A DNA stretch of 64,000 nucleotides from Succinivibrio dextrinosolvens (GCF_900116345.1 NZ_FPAH01000003.1:1-64000); one strand, 5' to 3'. Positions 1 through 9,042 are shown, counted from the stretch's first letter. The notes: a model not told the origin generated them from the sequence alone. Numbers and translations: made by a program.

Positions 1-367
1 TCTTTGATATCTGATGGTTTACATCTGACATCCAGCGGTTTTCTCGTCCGGATATAGCTTTTAGTCTTCGTCTTGCTGATTTTGTTCCTTTAGCCTGAAA
101 CTCTCGTCTCAGCTCAAGGAATTTGTTTCGCTTTGTTGCAATCTTCTTTCCGCTTATAAATTCGGTCTTTCCTTCTTCATCATAGCTTACAGACAGAAAG
201 CGTAAGCCTCTGTCTATTCCCACTATATGTTTTACATTCTCTTTTTTGAAATCTTCTTTTTCTCTGGTTACAGGAATATGCAGATACCATAGGCCTTTAA
301 GTTCCATAAGCTTCGCTGTTCCAAATCTCCAGCTGCCATCAAAAAAGGAATATCTTATTATGCAGTC
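1..367 (-). pseudogene. IS200/IS605-type TnpB fragment
   Basis: The minus strand is open without a stop from 367 down to the window edge. It encodes a TnpB (OrfB) middle segment: an SFFDGSWRFG-type strand, the RuvC-I motif VGIDRGLRFLSV with its catalytic Asp, then the basic helix GKKIATKRNKFLELRREF and the GRENRWMSDVNHQIS segment typical of IS605 OrfB. A stop at 368-370 closes the frame on the N-terminal side and no start codon or N-terminal wedge domain is present, so the gene is truncated there. The C-terminal half lies outside the window and cannot be judged. It abuts an acyltransferase tail, which suggests an insertion or deletion joint near 340-367. Confidence 0.75.
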
Positions 368-772
368 TCAGCTTTTGAGATATTCATTTTCATATCTCTT
401 CTTATTGGACTATATTGGAAACACCTAGGATTCAATCTTGGAAATAACGTAATGTCTGGAACAATTGCGTTACTACTTTGGATGTTTTTAATAAAGAAAG
501 TTTTTTTATCAAACTTCTTCAATAAATCCTGGGCAATCTATTTTGGAAAATACACTTATTCAATATTTCTAACACACTACGTTATCTTATGGATAAGTGG
601 ATCATTTATAAATTCCCATCCTGATTTTTGTATACAACATAGTATAGCAGTGCCTACGGCTGTCATTGTTGCAATGCTTATTTTTGCAGTTTTCTGTCAT
701 CATATTGTTGAAATGCCATTGTCAAGATGGACTGCAGATAAATTCCTATATAAGGATAAAGCTAAAGCATAA
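347..772 (+). pseudogene. acyltransferase family 3 C-terminal fragment
   Basis: Recognisable acyltransferase-3 (OafA/WecH-like) membrane protein tail. The first internal ATG is at 452, but the same frame reads upstream through two hydrophobic segments to about 347, so 452 is not a natural start. Visible features are several membrane helices and the late-family motif GKYTYSIFLTHY, which precedes the last helices in O-antigen and peptidoglycan acetyltransferases. About two thirds of a normal 330-380 residue protein is missing, including the catalytic His region of the first helices. Upstream sequence is antisense TnpB. Probably a dead remnant. Confidence 0.65.
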
Positions 773-784
773 ACATATAACAAA

Positions 785-814
785 AGCCCAACTTCCGCTA
801 TATAAAGTTGGGCT
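785..814. terminator. hairpin terminator after the acyltransferase remnant
   Basis: A perfect 10-bp stem, AGCCCAACTT at 785-794 and AAGTTGGGCT at 805-814, has a 10-base loop. On the minus strand it is followed by TTTTGTT, on the plus strand only by a short A-rich run, so it would terminate better leftward. Confidence 0.55.
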
Positions 815-1539
815 ACTCAAAAATTCTTATCAATTCAGCGGGCAACCTTTCTAAATACGAAAACGAGATAGTTATATAAAGAAAACTCTATCTATTACAT
901 CTCTTCTTAATATGCGACAAAGATAATTGGAATTAGGTGTGACAAATATAATTTCATAACATCTATTTTTTGCGACAAACTAAATTACCCAAGTACAGTG
1001 TGTGCATTTGAAAAAAGCACATTTAATGCACTTTTGCTTCAAAAATAGCTATTTTGATCAACGGATCAGCACACTAAAGCAAAGATAAAATATTTGAAAA
1101 AAAAATTCTAATTCTTGTTTTTTATGCCCAAAACAGAGGCAAAAATAAAAAAAATTAACCTAAAAATTACACAATATTAAACCATATATAATAAGTTTAC
1201 TGAGTGAACTAACTTGTCTGATGTGTATATGGCACGGTTAGACACAGAAAAATAATAAATAGAAAAAACAGATTGATATATATTAGTTTTGTGATAAAAC
1301 TAATTATTTGCAAAAACCGTTTACGGTAAGATGTTTTATATATTTTATGAATATTTGGCTTATACAATTTTAAGTGTAAATTTTATAAAATACTTATAAA
1401 ACAAGTAGATAAATAAAAAGTGAGATATGAATCTAAAAATAAAATCAAATTAAAAAGAAAATAATGCATTTTTTTTAGATCAGAATTAGTATGTTTTTGT
1501 GCACGTGCACAGATGAAAACAATAAACATGAGGTTTACT
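815..1539. other. AT-rich intergenic region upstream of the sugar module
   Basis: No gene is seen here. The region holds several dyads: GTGCATT/AATGCAC at 1002-1008 and 1025-1031; ATTAGTTTT/AAAACTAAT at 1282-1290 and 1296-1304 with a 5-base spacer; ACCGT-TT-ACGGT at 1316-1327; and the palindrome at 1498-1511. It is probably the control region of the sugar transporter. No convincing -35/-10 pair could be fixed because the stretch is too AT-rich. Confidence 0.5.
1498..1511. promoter_or_regulatory. 14-bp perfect palindrome, candidate operator
   Basis: TGTGCACGTGCACA is a perfect palindrome with a central CG, the symmetry LacI-family repressors prefer. It ends 28 bases before the chosen start of the sugar-binding protein gene, and a LacI-family regulator is encoded at 7793. 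The pairing of regulator and site is inference. Confidence 0.4.
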
Positions 1540-2610
1540 ATGAAGATTAAGACAACTTTAACTACTCTTTGCTGTGCTGTATTAGCTTGCACTGCTTTCG
1601 CATCAACCGCTAACGCAGCTAAAATCGGTGTTTCAATGCCAACTCAGTCATTACAGCGTTGGAACCAGGATGGTCACAATCTAAAGGACCAGTTAGAAGC
1701 AGCAAATCATAAAGTTGAACTTTTATACGCAGGCGACAACGATATTCCTACACAGTTATCTCAGATTGAGAACCTGATTGCTTCAAACTGTGAAGTTCTA
1801 GTTGTTGCTCCAATTGATGGTGGTTCATTAACTCAGGTTCTACAGGGCGCTAAAGAGAAGGGCATTCCTGTTATTTCTTATGACCGCTTAATCATGAACT
1901 CAGATGCAATTTCTTACTACGCAACCTTCGATAACTACAAGGTTGGTCAGATTCAGGGTAACTACATCGTTGATGCTTTAAAGCTAAAGGATGATAAGAC
2001 TGCACCTAAGAACATCGAGTTCTTCACCGGTTCTATCGATGATAACAACGTTAACTTCTTCTGGGGCGGTGCAATTGACGTTCTACAGCCATACTTAGAT
2101 TCAGGCAAGTTAGTATGTAAGTCAGGCCAGACCAAGAAAGAGCAGGTTGCTACTCAGAACTGGTCAACTGAAGAAGCTCAGAAGCGTATGGAAAACTTAA
2201 TCTCTTCAGTACAGTATGGTCCTCAGGGTGTTAAGTTAGACGCAGTTCTATCATCAAATGACTCTGTCGCAAACGGTGTAACCAATGCTCTAGTTGCAGA
2301 AGGTTACAACAAGGATAACTTCCCAATCCTGACCGGTCAGGACTGTGATAAGCCATCAGTTAAGAACATTAAGCGCGGCCTACAGACTATGTCTGTATTC
2401 AAGGATACCCGTGTTCTAGCTGACCAGGTTGTTAAGATGGTTAACGCAATTGTAGATAAGCAGGATGTTCCTGTTAACGATACCACTACCTACAACAACG
2501 GTACTGGTGTAATTCCTTCATACCTATGTTCTCCAATTGTTGTAACTAATGCAAACCTGAAGGAAGTTTTAGTTGATTCTGGTTACTACACAGAAAAGGA
2601 AATCAAATAA
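1540..2610 (+). CDS. chvE: ChvE-type multiple monosaccharide ABC transporter, periplasmic binding protein
   Basis: This periplasmic sugar-binding lipocalin-unrelated PBP (type I fold) delivers monosaccharides to the MmsAB membrane complex. The protein has 356 residues: signal peptide 1-26 ending in ANA, then the mature chain starting KIGVSMPT. Segments such as SYYATFDN, DDNN, GQDCDKPSVKNI, MSVFKDTR and the C-terminal LVDSGYY follow ChvE, the glucose/galactose/arabinose/xylose binding protein of Agrobacterium, more closely than E. coli XylF. The ATG at 1540 is chosen because GAGG lies 6 bases upstream and the signal peptide starts there; an in-frame ATG at 1513 has no ribosome binding site. 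A strong hairpin separates it from the ATPase gene. The neighbouring xylulokinase suggests a pentose substrate. Confidence 0.88.
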   Translation: MKIKTTLTTLCCAVLACTAFASTANAAKIGVSMPTQSLQRWNQDGHNLKDQLEAANHKVELLYAGDNDIPTQLSQIENLIASNCEVLVVAPIDGGSLTQVLQGAKEKGIPVISYDRLIMNSDAISYYATFDNYKVGQIQGNYIVDALKLKDDKTAPKNIEFFTGSIDDNNVNFFWGGAIDVLQPYLDSGKLVCKSGQTKKEQVATQNWSTEEAQKRMENLISSVQYGPQGVKLDAVLSSNDSVANGVTNALVAEGYNKDNFPILTGQDCDKPSVKNIKRGLQTMSVFKDTRVLADQVVKMVNAIVDKQDVPVNDTTTYNNGTGVIPSYLCSPIVVTNANLKEVLVDSGYYTEKEIK

Positions 2611-2632
2611 TTTAAGTAGTTAAAGTACTTTT

Positions 2633-2659
2633 CAGGCCGGAATTCTTCCGGCCTGTTTT
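2633..2659 (+). terminator. intercistronic attenuator hairpin between chvE and mmsA
   Basis: CAGGCCGGAA (2633-2642), a 3-base loop, and TTCCGGCCTG (2646-2655) form a perfect 10-bp GC-rich stem followed by TTTT. The hairpin sits between the binding-protein gene and the ATPase gene of one operon. It would cap or partly stop transcripts so that the binding protein is made in excess. Confidence 0.7.
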
Positions 2660-2676
2660 GGAGAAGAGAACACGTT

Positions 2677-4251
2677 ATGACCGAGCAAAAAGTATTGCTT
2701 AAGATGAAAAATATCACCAAACGTTTTGGTAAGGTTACAGCCTTAAAAGACGTTAATTTAGAGGTGAAAGAGGGCGAAGTACACGCACTTGTTGGTGAAA
2801 ACGGTGCTGGTAAGTCAACCCTTATGAATGTCTTAAGTGGAATTTACCCTTATGGCTCTTATGAAGGTGACATTATTTTTGATAATGAAACCTGTAAGTT
2901 TAGTAAAATTCACGATTCCGAAGATAAAGGTATTGTAATTATCCATCAGGAATTAGCATTAGTACCTTATCTATCTATCGCTGAAAACATGTTTTTAGGT
3001 AATGAGCGTGTAAGCTCAATGAACAAAGGTGTTGTTGACTGGCCTAGAACTTATCAGCGTGCAAAAGAGTTACTTGATTTAGTTGGATTAGATGAAGATC
3101 CACATACTTTAATTAAAGATATTGGTGTTGGTAAACAGCAGCTGGTTGAAATTGCAAAGGCTGTTTCTAAGAACTGTCGTCTACTGATTCTTGACGAGCC
3201 AACAGCATCTCTGAACGAAGACGATTCCCAGAAGTTACTTGAACTTATCGCCAAGTTCAGAAGAGAAGGCATGACCTGTATCATCATTTCTCATAAGCTA
3301 AATGAGATTTCATATATTGCAAACTCAATTACTGTTGTCCGTGATGGTTCAACAATTGAGACTCTAGATAATTCTAATCACGACGTTTCTGAAGACAGAA
3401 TTATTGCAGGAATGGTTGGACGTGCTCTAACCGATCGTTTCCCTAAGAGAGACCCAAGCCACAAGATCTCTGATGAGGTTTTACTTGAGGTTAATAACTG
3501 GACTGTACATCACCCTCTGAATCCTAAGAGAAAGGTTAATGACAACGTATGCATCAAGATTCATCGTGGTGAGGTGGTTGGCCTTGCAGGTCTGATGGGT
3601 GCAGGCAGAACAGAGTTTGCTAAGAGTCTGTTCGGTCGTTCATACGGTGTAAACATCAGCGGTGATGTAAAGATGAACGGTAAACCTGTTCAGTTTAAGA
3701 CTGTAGTTCAGGCTATTAAGTCAGGTTTAGCATATGTAACAGAAGATCGTAAGGGCGATGGTCTGGTTCTTGAGAACCCAATCGCAGCCAACATGACTCT
3801 GGCTAACCTTGAAGAAGTTTCAAAGAACATGGTTTTAGACAAGAACCTTGAGATTGTTAAAGCCAAGGAACTGAAACAGGATCTAAACGTCAAGTGCGCA
3901 TCTGTAATGCAGAATGTAGGTAACCTGTCTGGTGGTAACCAGCAGAAGGTTCTACTTGCTAAGTGGATGCTGGCTCATCCAGAGGTTCTGATTTTGGACG
4001 AACCTACTCGTGGTATCGACGTTGGTGCTAAATACGAAATTTACTGTCTGATCAACAAACTTGTTGAAGCAGGAAAGGCTGTGCTGATGATTTCCTCTGA
4101 ATTACCTGAGGTTTTAGGTATGTCAGATCGTATTTATGTTATGAACGAAGGAAAGATTGTTGGAGAAATGCCTCGTTCAGAAGCAAGTCAGGAATCAATC
4201 ATGGGTGCAATCCTACGTACATCCGGTAAGAAACATATTGTGGAGCAATAA
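2677..4251 (+). CDS. mmsA: multiple monosaccharide ABC transporter, double ATP-binding subunit
   Basis: Cytoplasmic ATPase that powers sugar import, with two fused ABC domains in 524 residues, the usual size for the RbsA/XylG/MmsA family. Domain 1 has Walker [10 protein letters not shown] at 40-48, a degenerate signature [11 protein letters not shown] and Walker [13 protein letters not shown]. Domain 2 has a degenerate Walker A (GLMGAGRTE), a good signature [10 protein letters not shown] and [13 protein letters not shown]. The phrases [16 protein letters not shown] and WTVHHPLNP are characteristic of the MmsA/GguA branch that works with ChvE. A GGAGAAGAG ribosome binding site precedes the ATG. 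The permease gene follows 5 bases after the stop, so the two are co-translated. Confidence 0.92.
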   Translation: MTEQKVLLKMKNITKRFGKVTALKDVNLEVKEGEVHALVGENGAGKSTLMNVLSGIYPYGSYEGDIIFDNETCKFSKIHDSEDKGIVIIHQELALVPYLSIAENMFLGNERVSSMNKGVVDWPRTYQRAKELLDLVGLDEDPHTLIKDIGVGKQQLVEIAKAVSKNCRLLILDEPTASLNEDDSQKLLELIAKFRREGMTCIIISHKLNEISYIANSITVVRDGSTIETLDNSNHDVSEDRIIAGMVGRALTDRFPKRDPSHKISDEVLLEVNNWTVHHPLNPKRKVNDNVCIKIHRGEVVGLAGLMGAGRTEFAKSLFGRSYGVNISGDVKMNGKPVQFKTVVQAIKSGLAYVTEDRKGDGLVLENPIAANMTLANLEEVSKNMVLDKNLEIVKAKELKQDLNVKCASVMQNVGNLSGGNQQKVLLAKWMLAHPEVLILDEPTRGIDVGAKYEIYCLINKLVEAGKAVLMISSELPEVLGMSDRIYVMNEGKIVGEMPRSEASQESIMGAILRTSGKKHIVEQ

Positions 4252-4256
4252 TAAAA

Positions 4257-5420
4257 ATGGCTTATATTTTAAACATGTTCAAACGTAATTCTCTGTTGAT
4301 TGCGTTAGTTTTAGTAATGATCTTCTTTGAAGTTCTGATTCAGTCTACTGATAAGGGATCTCTATTCTCACCTCAGAACTTTACTAACATTATTTACCAG
4401 AACAGTTACGTTATTATCTTAGCCGTAGGTATGTTATTCCTGATTATCGGTTGCGGTAACATCGATTTGTCTGTTGGTTCTATCGTTGCCTTAATCGGTG
4501 CTGTTGCCGGTGTATTGATGGTTAACAATGAATACAACATCTACATGTCAATGGCTATCTGTATTCTGTTAGGTATTATCATCGGTGCATGGCATGGTTT
4601 CTGGATTGCATATATCCGTATTCCATCATTCATCGTAACCTTAGCAGGTATGTTACTGTTCCGTGGTTTAGCTCTGATTGTACTTGACGGTATTACCATC
4701 AACCCATTCCCATATGAGTACTTACAGCTGTTCACCTCATTCGTACCAGCAAACCGTGCAGATGCATATGCAACCACAGTTGCAATCACCATGGTAATCG
4801 TTGCAATCTACGTTGTTGGTGTTCTATTCAGCCGTGTTTCAAAGATTAAGAAGGGTTACGAGGTTGAGCCTCTATCAGGCTTCCTGTTCAAGCATGTAAT
4901 CGTATTAGCTGCTTTAATCGCTTCAAGCTTACTGTTAGCTCAGAACAAGGGTATTCCAGTTATCTTAGTTCTAATCGCTGCTGTTGTAATCATCTACGCA
5001 TTCATCGCTAACAAGACTGTTGTTGGTCGTCGTATCTATGCATTAGGTGGTAACGAAAAGGCTGCTAAGCTATCTGGTGTTAATACCAACCGCTTACTAT
5101 TCCTGTCATATGTAAACATGGGCTTACTAGCAGCTGTTGCAGCTCTGGTTTGTGTGGCTCGTTTCAACTCAGCTTCTCCTATGGCTGGTACCGGCTATGA
5201 GCTTGACGCAATCGGTTCATGCTTCATCGGTGGTGCTTCTGCATACGGTGGTGTTGGTACTGTTGGCGGTGCTGTTATCGGTGCTATCTTCATGGGTGTG
5301 CTGAACAACGGTATGTCAATCCTAGGTGTTGATGCTAACTGGCAGAAGGCTGTTAAAGGTCTAGTTCTTCTGGTTGCCGTGGTTGTTGATGTTATGTCAA
5401 AGAAGCGCGTAACTAACTAA
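4257..5420 (+). CDS. mmsB: multiple monosaccharide ABC transporter, permease
   Basis: Inner-membrane channel of the sugar importer, 387 residues, with about ten hydrophobic segments. Family marks are the N-terminal NSYVIILAVGMLFLIIGCGNIDLSVGS stretch (GNIDLSVGS is the conserved part), IPSFIVTLAGM, and the glycine-rich loop CFIGGASAYGGVGTVGG that contacts the ATPase. It belongs to the branched-chain-type sugar permease family (RbsC/XylH/GguB). It lies immediately behind mmsA, and its likely ribosome binding site (GGAG) is inside the end of mmsA. A perfect rho-independent terminator follows at 5430, closing the transporter operon before the kinase. Confidence 0.92.
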   Translation: MAYILNMFKRNSLLIALVLVMIFFEVLIQSTDKGSLFSPQNFTNIIYQNSYVIILAVGMLFLIIGCGNIDLSVGSIVALIGAVAGVLMVNNEYNIYMSMAICILLGIIIGAWHGFWIAYIRIPSFIVTLAGMLLFRGLALIVLDGITINPFPYEYLQLFTSFVPANRADAYATTVAITMVIVAIYVVGVLFSRVSKIKKGYEVEPLSGFLFKHVIVLAALIASSLLLAQNKGIPVILVLIAAVVIIYAFIANKTVVGRRIYALGGNEKAAKLSGVNTNRLLFLSYVNMGLLAAVAALVCVARFNSASPMAGTGYELDAIGSCFIGGASAYGGVGTVGGAVIGAIFMGVLNNGMSILGVDANWQKAVKGLVLLVAVVVDVMSKKRVTN

Positions 5421-5429
5421 TAAAAAACA

Positions 5430-5448
5430 GGGGGCTTTAAAAGCCCCC
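5430..5448 (+). terminator. terminator after mmsB
   Basis: GGGGGCTT (5430-5437) pairs with AAGCCCCC (5441-5448) around a 3-base loop, followed by a T-rich stretch (GATTCTTT). This ends the transporter operon. Confidence 0.75.
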
Positions 5449-5532
5449 GATTCTTTCCCAAACAAAGATCTATCAAGCAAATAAACTAACTTTAGTTACT
5501 TCTCTATAATAATTAATTAGGACAACTATTTT

Positions 5533-7710
5533 ATGCGTTATTTATTGGGTGTTGACCTAGGTACATCAGGTACTAAAACAGTTTTATTTGACGAAAACGG
5601 AAATACTCTTTCTTCAAAGACTATCGAGTATCCTTTATTACAGCCAAAGAATGGCTGGGCTGAACAGGACCCAAAGTTCTGGTACGACGCAACTATCAAT
5701 TCAATTAAGTTTGTATTAGAAGACAGCAAGGTAAATGCTGAGGATGTAGTTGCTTTATCTATTGCAGGTCAGATGCACGGACTTGTAATGTTAGACGAGA
5801 ACGGTAAGGTTCTCAGAAATTCAATTCTATGGTGTGATGCCAGAACTCAGAAGCAGTGTGATGAGATTACTGCATTAGTAGGCAAGAAGAGACTTATTGA
5901 AATCAATGCAAACCCTGCACTGACTGGTTTCACCGCTCCAAAGATTTTATGGGTTCGTGAAAATGAGCCTGAGATTTACGACAAGTGTCGTACTATCCTT
6001 TTACCAAAAGATTATGTTCGCTACATGTTAACCGGCAATAAAGCTATGGAAATTTCCGATGCTTCCGGTACTAATCTTCTGGATATTACAAACAGAGTCT
6101 GGTCTGATGAGATTCTAGAGAAACTGAATATTGATAAGTCTCTGTTACCGCCAATTATCGAATCAAGCGCAGTTGCAGGTCACATTACTCCTGAAATTGC
6201 AAAATTAACCGGCCTAAGCGAGAAGACTATTGTTGCTGGCGGTGCAGGTGATAATGCCGCAGCTGCTTTAGGCACCGGTGTATGTAAGGAAGGTGATGCC
6301 TTTGTTACCCTAGGTACCTCAGGTGTTATTTTTGCTCACACAAACAAACCATCAATCGATCCTCTCGGACGTGTACACACCTTCTGTGCTGCAGTTGAGA
6401 ATTCCTGGACAGCTATGTCATGTACCTTAGCTGCAGGTCTATCTTTACGCTGGACACGTGATGAGCTTTATTCCTTTGAAAAGGAACAGGAAGCTAAAGC
6501 CGGTAGCGATGTCTACAATCTGATGACTGCAAAGGCAGCTGAGTGTCCTGTTGGTTCAGACGGTCTGATTTATCTTCCATATCTGATGGGTGAAAGATCA
6601 CCTGTATTAGATCCAAATGCCCGTGGTGTATTCTTTGGCTTAAGCGCAAGACACACCAAAGCTCATATGACAAGAGCTGTTCTTGAAGGTATTACCTTAT
6701 CTCAGCGTCATAATCTTGATGTTCTTCATCAGATGGACATCAATCCTGTTACTCTGACAGCCTGTGGCGGTGGTGCACAGTCACCATTCTGGCGTCAGCT
6801 TCTGGCAGATATTCTAAAGTGTAAGATTGTTACCACCACCTCTAAGGAAGGTCCTGCATTAGGTGCAGCTATCCTTGCTGGTGTTGCTGCAGGTATCTTC
6901 AAGTCTGTTGAGGAAGGCTGTGCAAAACTGGTCAAGACGTCTGACAAGCAGTCTTCAACCAATGAGAGCGTAGCTAAGATGTATGATGAGGTTTATAAGA
7001 TCTATTCATTCTTATATCCAACTCTACGTCCTGCATTCTCTAAGCTTGACACCATGAGAAAGAAACTTGATGGTGAAGAGGTTGCTAAATATAAGGAAGT
7101 TACCGACGTAGAATTTGAAAGATACGGTAAGGTAATCACTGATATTGATACACCTAAGCTTCTATCTCTAATTGAGAAGACTCCTTTAATTCCTGGTACT
7201 GACTACAAGGCATCTGTTGATTATCTTGAGGACCCTTCAGTAATGCCTGTATTGAAGAATCAGGTCTTTGGTGGTCTTAATATCCAGTTCGGCTACTGCA
7301 ACGGTGACAACAAGGGATTAAACTGCCTCGAGTATCACCGCAACAGCGAACTTAACATTGCTGCTACCGATGCTGTTCTAATGGTTGCTCCTATGACTGC
7401 AGTTCATGACGGTATCATTGATACCAATGACGTTGAAACCTTTATCGTAAGAAAAGGTCAGGCAGTTATGTTCTATGAGACAACCCTGCATTATGCACCT
7501 TGTGTTGCTCCTGGCTACGATCACTTCAAGGTTGGTGTGGTTTTACCTAAGGACACAAATACCGACAGACCTGAAGGTGTATCTCGTGATGGCGAGTCTG
7601 GCTGTCTAACTCACAACAACAAGTGGCTGTATGCACATAAGGACTCTGCTGAGGGTAAGGCAAACATGACTACAGGCAAACTAATCGGTGAGAATCTGTT
7701 TATAGATTAG
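5533..7710 (+). CDS. xylB: xylulokinase fused to a C-terminal cupin-like DUF4867-type domain
   Basis: Residues 1 to about 490 are a complete FGGY xylulokinase, which phosphorylates D-xylulose to xylulose 5-phosphate. They carry the phosphate-1 motif GVDLGTSGTK, the substrate-site pair MH in SIAGQMHGL, the catalytic Asp in GGAGDNAAAALG near 236, MGERSPVLDP, and the adenosine motif ACGGGAQSPFWRQ. E. coli XylB ends near 484, but this protein has 725 residues. The extra part (about 560-725) has its own fold: GLNIQFGYCNG, LEYHRNSELNIAATD, and ETFIVRKGQ...TLHYAPC with possible ligand His and Glu residues. It resembles DUF4867 proteins and distantly the AllA ureidoglycolate-lyase cupins. The frame is continuous with no stop. 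No xylose isomerase gene is nearby. What the tail does is unknown; isomerase, epimerase or sugar sensing are guesses. Confidence 0.88.
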   Translation: MRYLLGVDLGTSGTKTVLFDENGNTLSSKTIEYPLLQPKNGWAEQDPKFWYDATINSIKFVLEDSKVNAEDVVALSIAGQMHGLVMLDENGKVLRNSILWCDARTQKQCDEITALVGKKRLIEINANPALTGFTAPKILWVRENEPEIYDKCRTILLPKDYVRYMLTGNKAMEISDASGTNLLDITNRVWSDEILEKLNIDKSLLPPIIESSAVAGHITPEIAKLTGLSEKTIVAGGAGDNAAAALGTGVCKEGDAFVTLGTSGVIFAHTNKPSIDPLGRVHTFCAAVENSWTAMSCTLAAGLSLRWTRDELYSFEKEQEAKAGSDVYNLMTAKAAECPVGSDGLIYLPYLMGERSPVLDPNARGVFFGLSARHTKAHMTRAVLEGITLSQRHNLDVLHQMDINPVTLTACGGGAQSPFWRQLLADILKCKIVTTTSKEGPALGAAILAGVAAGIFKSVEEGCAKLVKTSDKQSSTNESVAKMYDEVYKIYSFLYPTLRPAFSKLDTMRKKLDGEEVAKYKEVTDVEFERYGKVITDIDTPKLLSLIEKTPLIPGTDYKASVDYLEDPSVMPVLKNQVFGGLNIQFGYCNGDNKGLNCLEYHRNSELNIAATDAVLMVAPMTAVHDGIIDTNDVETFIVRKGQAVMFYETTLHYAPCVAPGYDHFKVGVVLPKDTNTDRPEGVSRDGESGCLTHNNKWLYAHKDSAEGKANMTTGKLIGENLFID

Positions 7711-7719
7711 TCTGCATTG

Positions 7720-7747
7720 AATAGGGGGACAGCTATGTCCTCCTATT
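7720..7747. other. hairpin after the kinase gene
   Basis: AATAGGGGGACA (7720-7731) and TGTCCTCCTATT (7736-7747) form a 12-bp stem with one G-U wobble and a 4-base loop. No T-run follows on either strand, so it may protect the kinase mRNA 3' end or act as a weak terminator rather than a standard one. Confidence 0.45.
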
Positions 7748-7792
7748 GATAACAATTAAATATAAGAATAATAATTTTGGGATTATTACACG

Positions 7793-8827
7793 ATGACAGT
7801 AACAGTTAAAACTTTAGCAAAGGCCGCTGGCGTATCAAGAGGAACTGTTGATAGAGTACTGCATAATCGTGGTTCGGTAAAAAAAGAACTAGCATTAAAA
7901 ATTAAGACTCTGGCCAAGGAATTAGGATACGTTCCAAACAGAGCTGGTCGTGCTTTATCAGGTATTAGAGATCGCTTCAAGATCGGTGTGCTTCTTCCAA
8001 GTATTGGAAATATCTTCTTTGAAGGCGTTATTGAAGGTATAGAGAAGGCCATATCTGAGTACGAGGAACTTGGCGTAGACGTTATTTACAAAAAAGTTCA
8101 GGGCTATGATGAGAAAACTCATCTAGAAGCCATTGACGAGTTAAAGCAGATGGGCTGTTCTGCTCTCTGTCTTGCAACCATTGATACAGAATCTGTAGCT
8201 CAGAAGATTAATGAATGTGAATTACTGGGAATTAAGGTTATTCTGGTTAATTCAGATGTAAAGAACTGTAAGCGAGTCTGCTATGTTGGCTCTGATTATC
8301 AGAAGGCCGGAAAGACCTGTGCTGGTTTACTGTCTCTGATTTCAAAGTTTGACAAGCTTAATATTCTGGTTGTTACCGGTTCAAGTCTGATGCACGGGCA
8401 CAGAAAGCGTATTGAAGGTTTTGTTGAGGAATTAAAGAATCTCAATGTTGATTTTGAAATCTGCGGTCAGATTGAATCAAATGATTCTGACATTCAGGCT
8501 CAGATTCAGACATCAAAATATCTGAACGAACATAATGAAGTCAACTGCGTATATGTTACCGGTGCTGGAGTTCAGGGCGTAGGTGCCTCAATTATTGCAA
8601 CCGGTCGAGATGATATTATAGGTATAGCTTTTGATGATATATACACAACTGTTGAAATGGTAAGAGCCGGTATTTACAAGTTTGTTATCTGTCAGCAGCC
8701 TGATCGTCAGGGCTATCATGCCATTAAACGTGCCTATCAGGTTCTTTCAGGTACAATCAATGAAACTGGTTTTACTGATTTTTACACAGATACCATTATA
8801 AAAATCGCATCCAATATCGGAAAATAA
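7793..8827 (+). CDS. LacI-family transcriptional regulator, probable sugar-module regulator
   Basis: DNA-binding sugar sensor of 344 residues. An N-terminal LacI helix-turn-helix (about 3-55) has VKTLAKAAGVSRGTVDRVL followed by the hinge helix region NRAGRALS. A type I periplasmic-binding-like effector domain fills 60-340 (FKIGVLLPSIGNIFFEGV, CVYVTGAG, GIAFDD). The recognition helix SRGTVDRVLHNRG is unlike LacI or PurR (no VSxxTVSRVLN) and is closer to Firmicutes and rhizobial sugar regulators. The gene follows the kinase by 82 bases in the same direction. Its likely targets are the promoters of chvE and of the kinase; the palindrome at 1498 is a candidate operator. The inducing sugar is not known. 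Confidence 0.85.
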   Translation: MTVTVKTLAKAAGVSRGTVDRVLHNRGSVKKELALKIKTLAKELGYVPNRAGRALSGIRDRFKIGVLLPSIGNIFFEGVIEGIEKAISEYEELGVDVIYKKVQGYDEKTHLEAIDELKQMGCSALCLATIDTESVAQKINECELLGIKVILVNSDVKNCKRVCYVGSDYQKAGKTCAGLLSLISKFDKLNILVVTGSSLMHGHRKRIEGFVEELKNLNVDFEICGQIESNDSDIQAQIQTSKYLNEHNEVNCVYVTGAGVQGVGASIIATGRDDIIGIAFDDIYTTVEMVRAGIYKFVICQQPDRQGYHAIKRAYQVLSGTINETGFTDFYTDTIIKIASNIGK

Positions 8828-8835
8828 TCCGAATT

Positions 8836-8876
8836 TATACCTTACAGCTTTTGTTGTAAGGTATAATTCTTCTTTT
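8836..8876 (+). terminator. terminator after the LacI-family gene
   Basis: TATACCTTACA (8836-8846) pairs perfectly with TGTAAGGTATA (8855-8865) around an 8-base loop, followed by AATTCTTCTTTT. It separates the sugar module from rpsO. Confidence 0.65.
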
Positions 8877-9042
8877 AAATCAATTAGATACAATTCTTTT
8901 AAATCTTTTTTAAATTCTTGTAAAATATAAAGTTAAATTTGTATAAAGATTCTATCTTTTATGATAGAATTAGCACGCTTTCAACTGAGTTTGTGATCGG
9001 TTTGGAAGTTTTATTTTTCACAAAATATGGAGCATATAAATT

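Noticed and set aside
246-428. 60-residue plus-strand open frame
   Set aside because: It is antisense to the TnpB fragment and out of frame with the acyltransferase tail; no ribosome binding site.
1513-1539. Earlier ATG for the ChvE-type gene
   Set aside because: It has no ribosome binding site, touches the palindrome at 1498-1511, and would put nine residues before a normal signal peptide.
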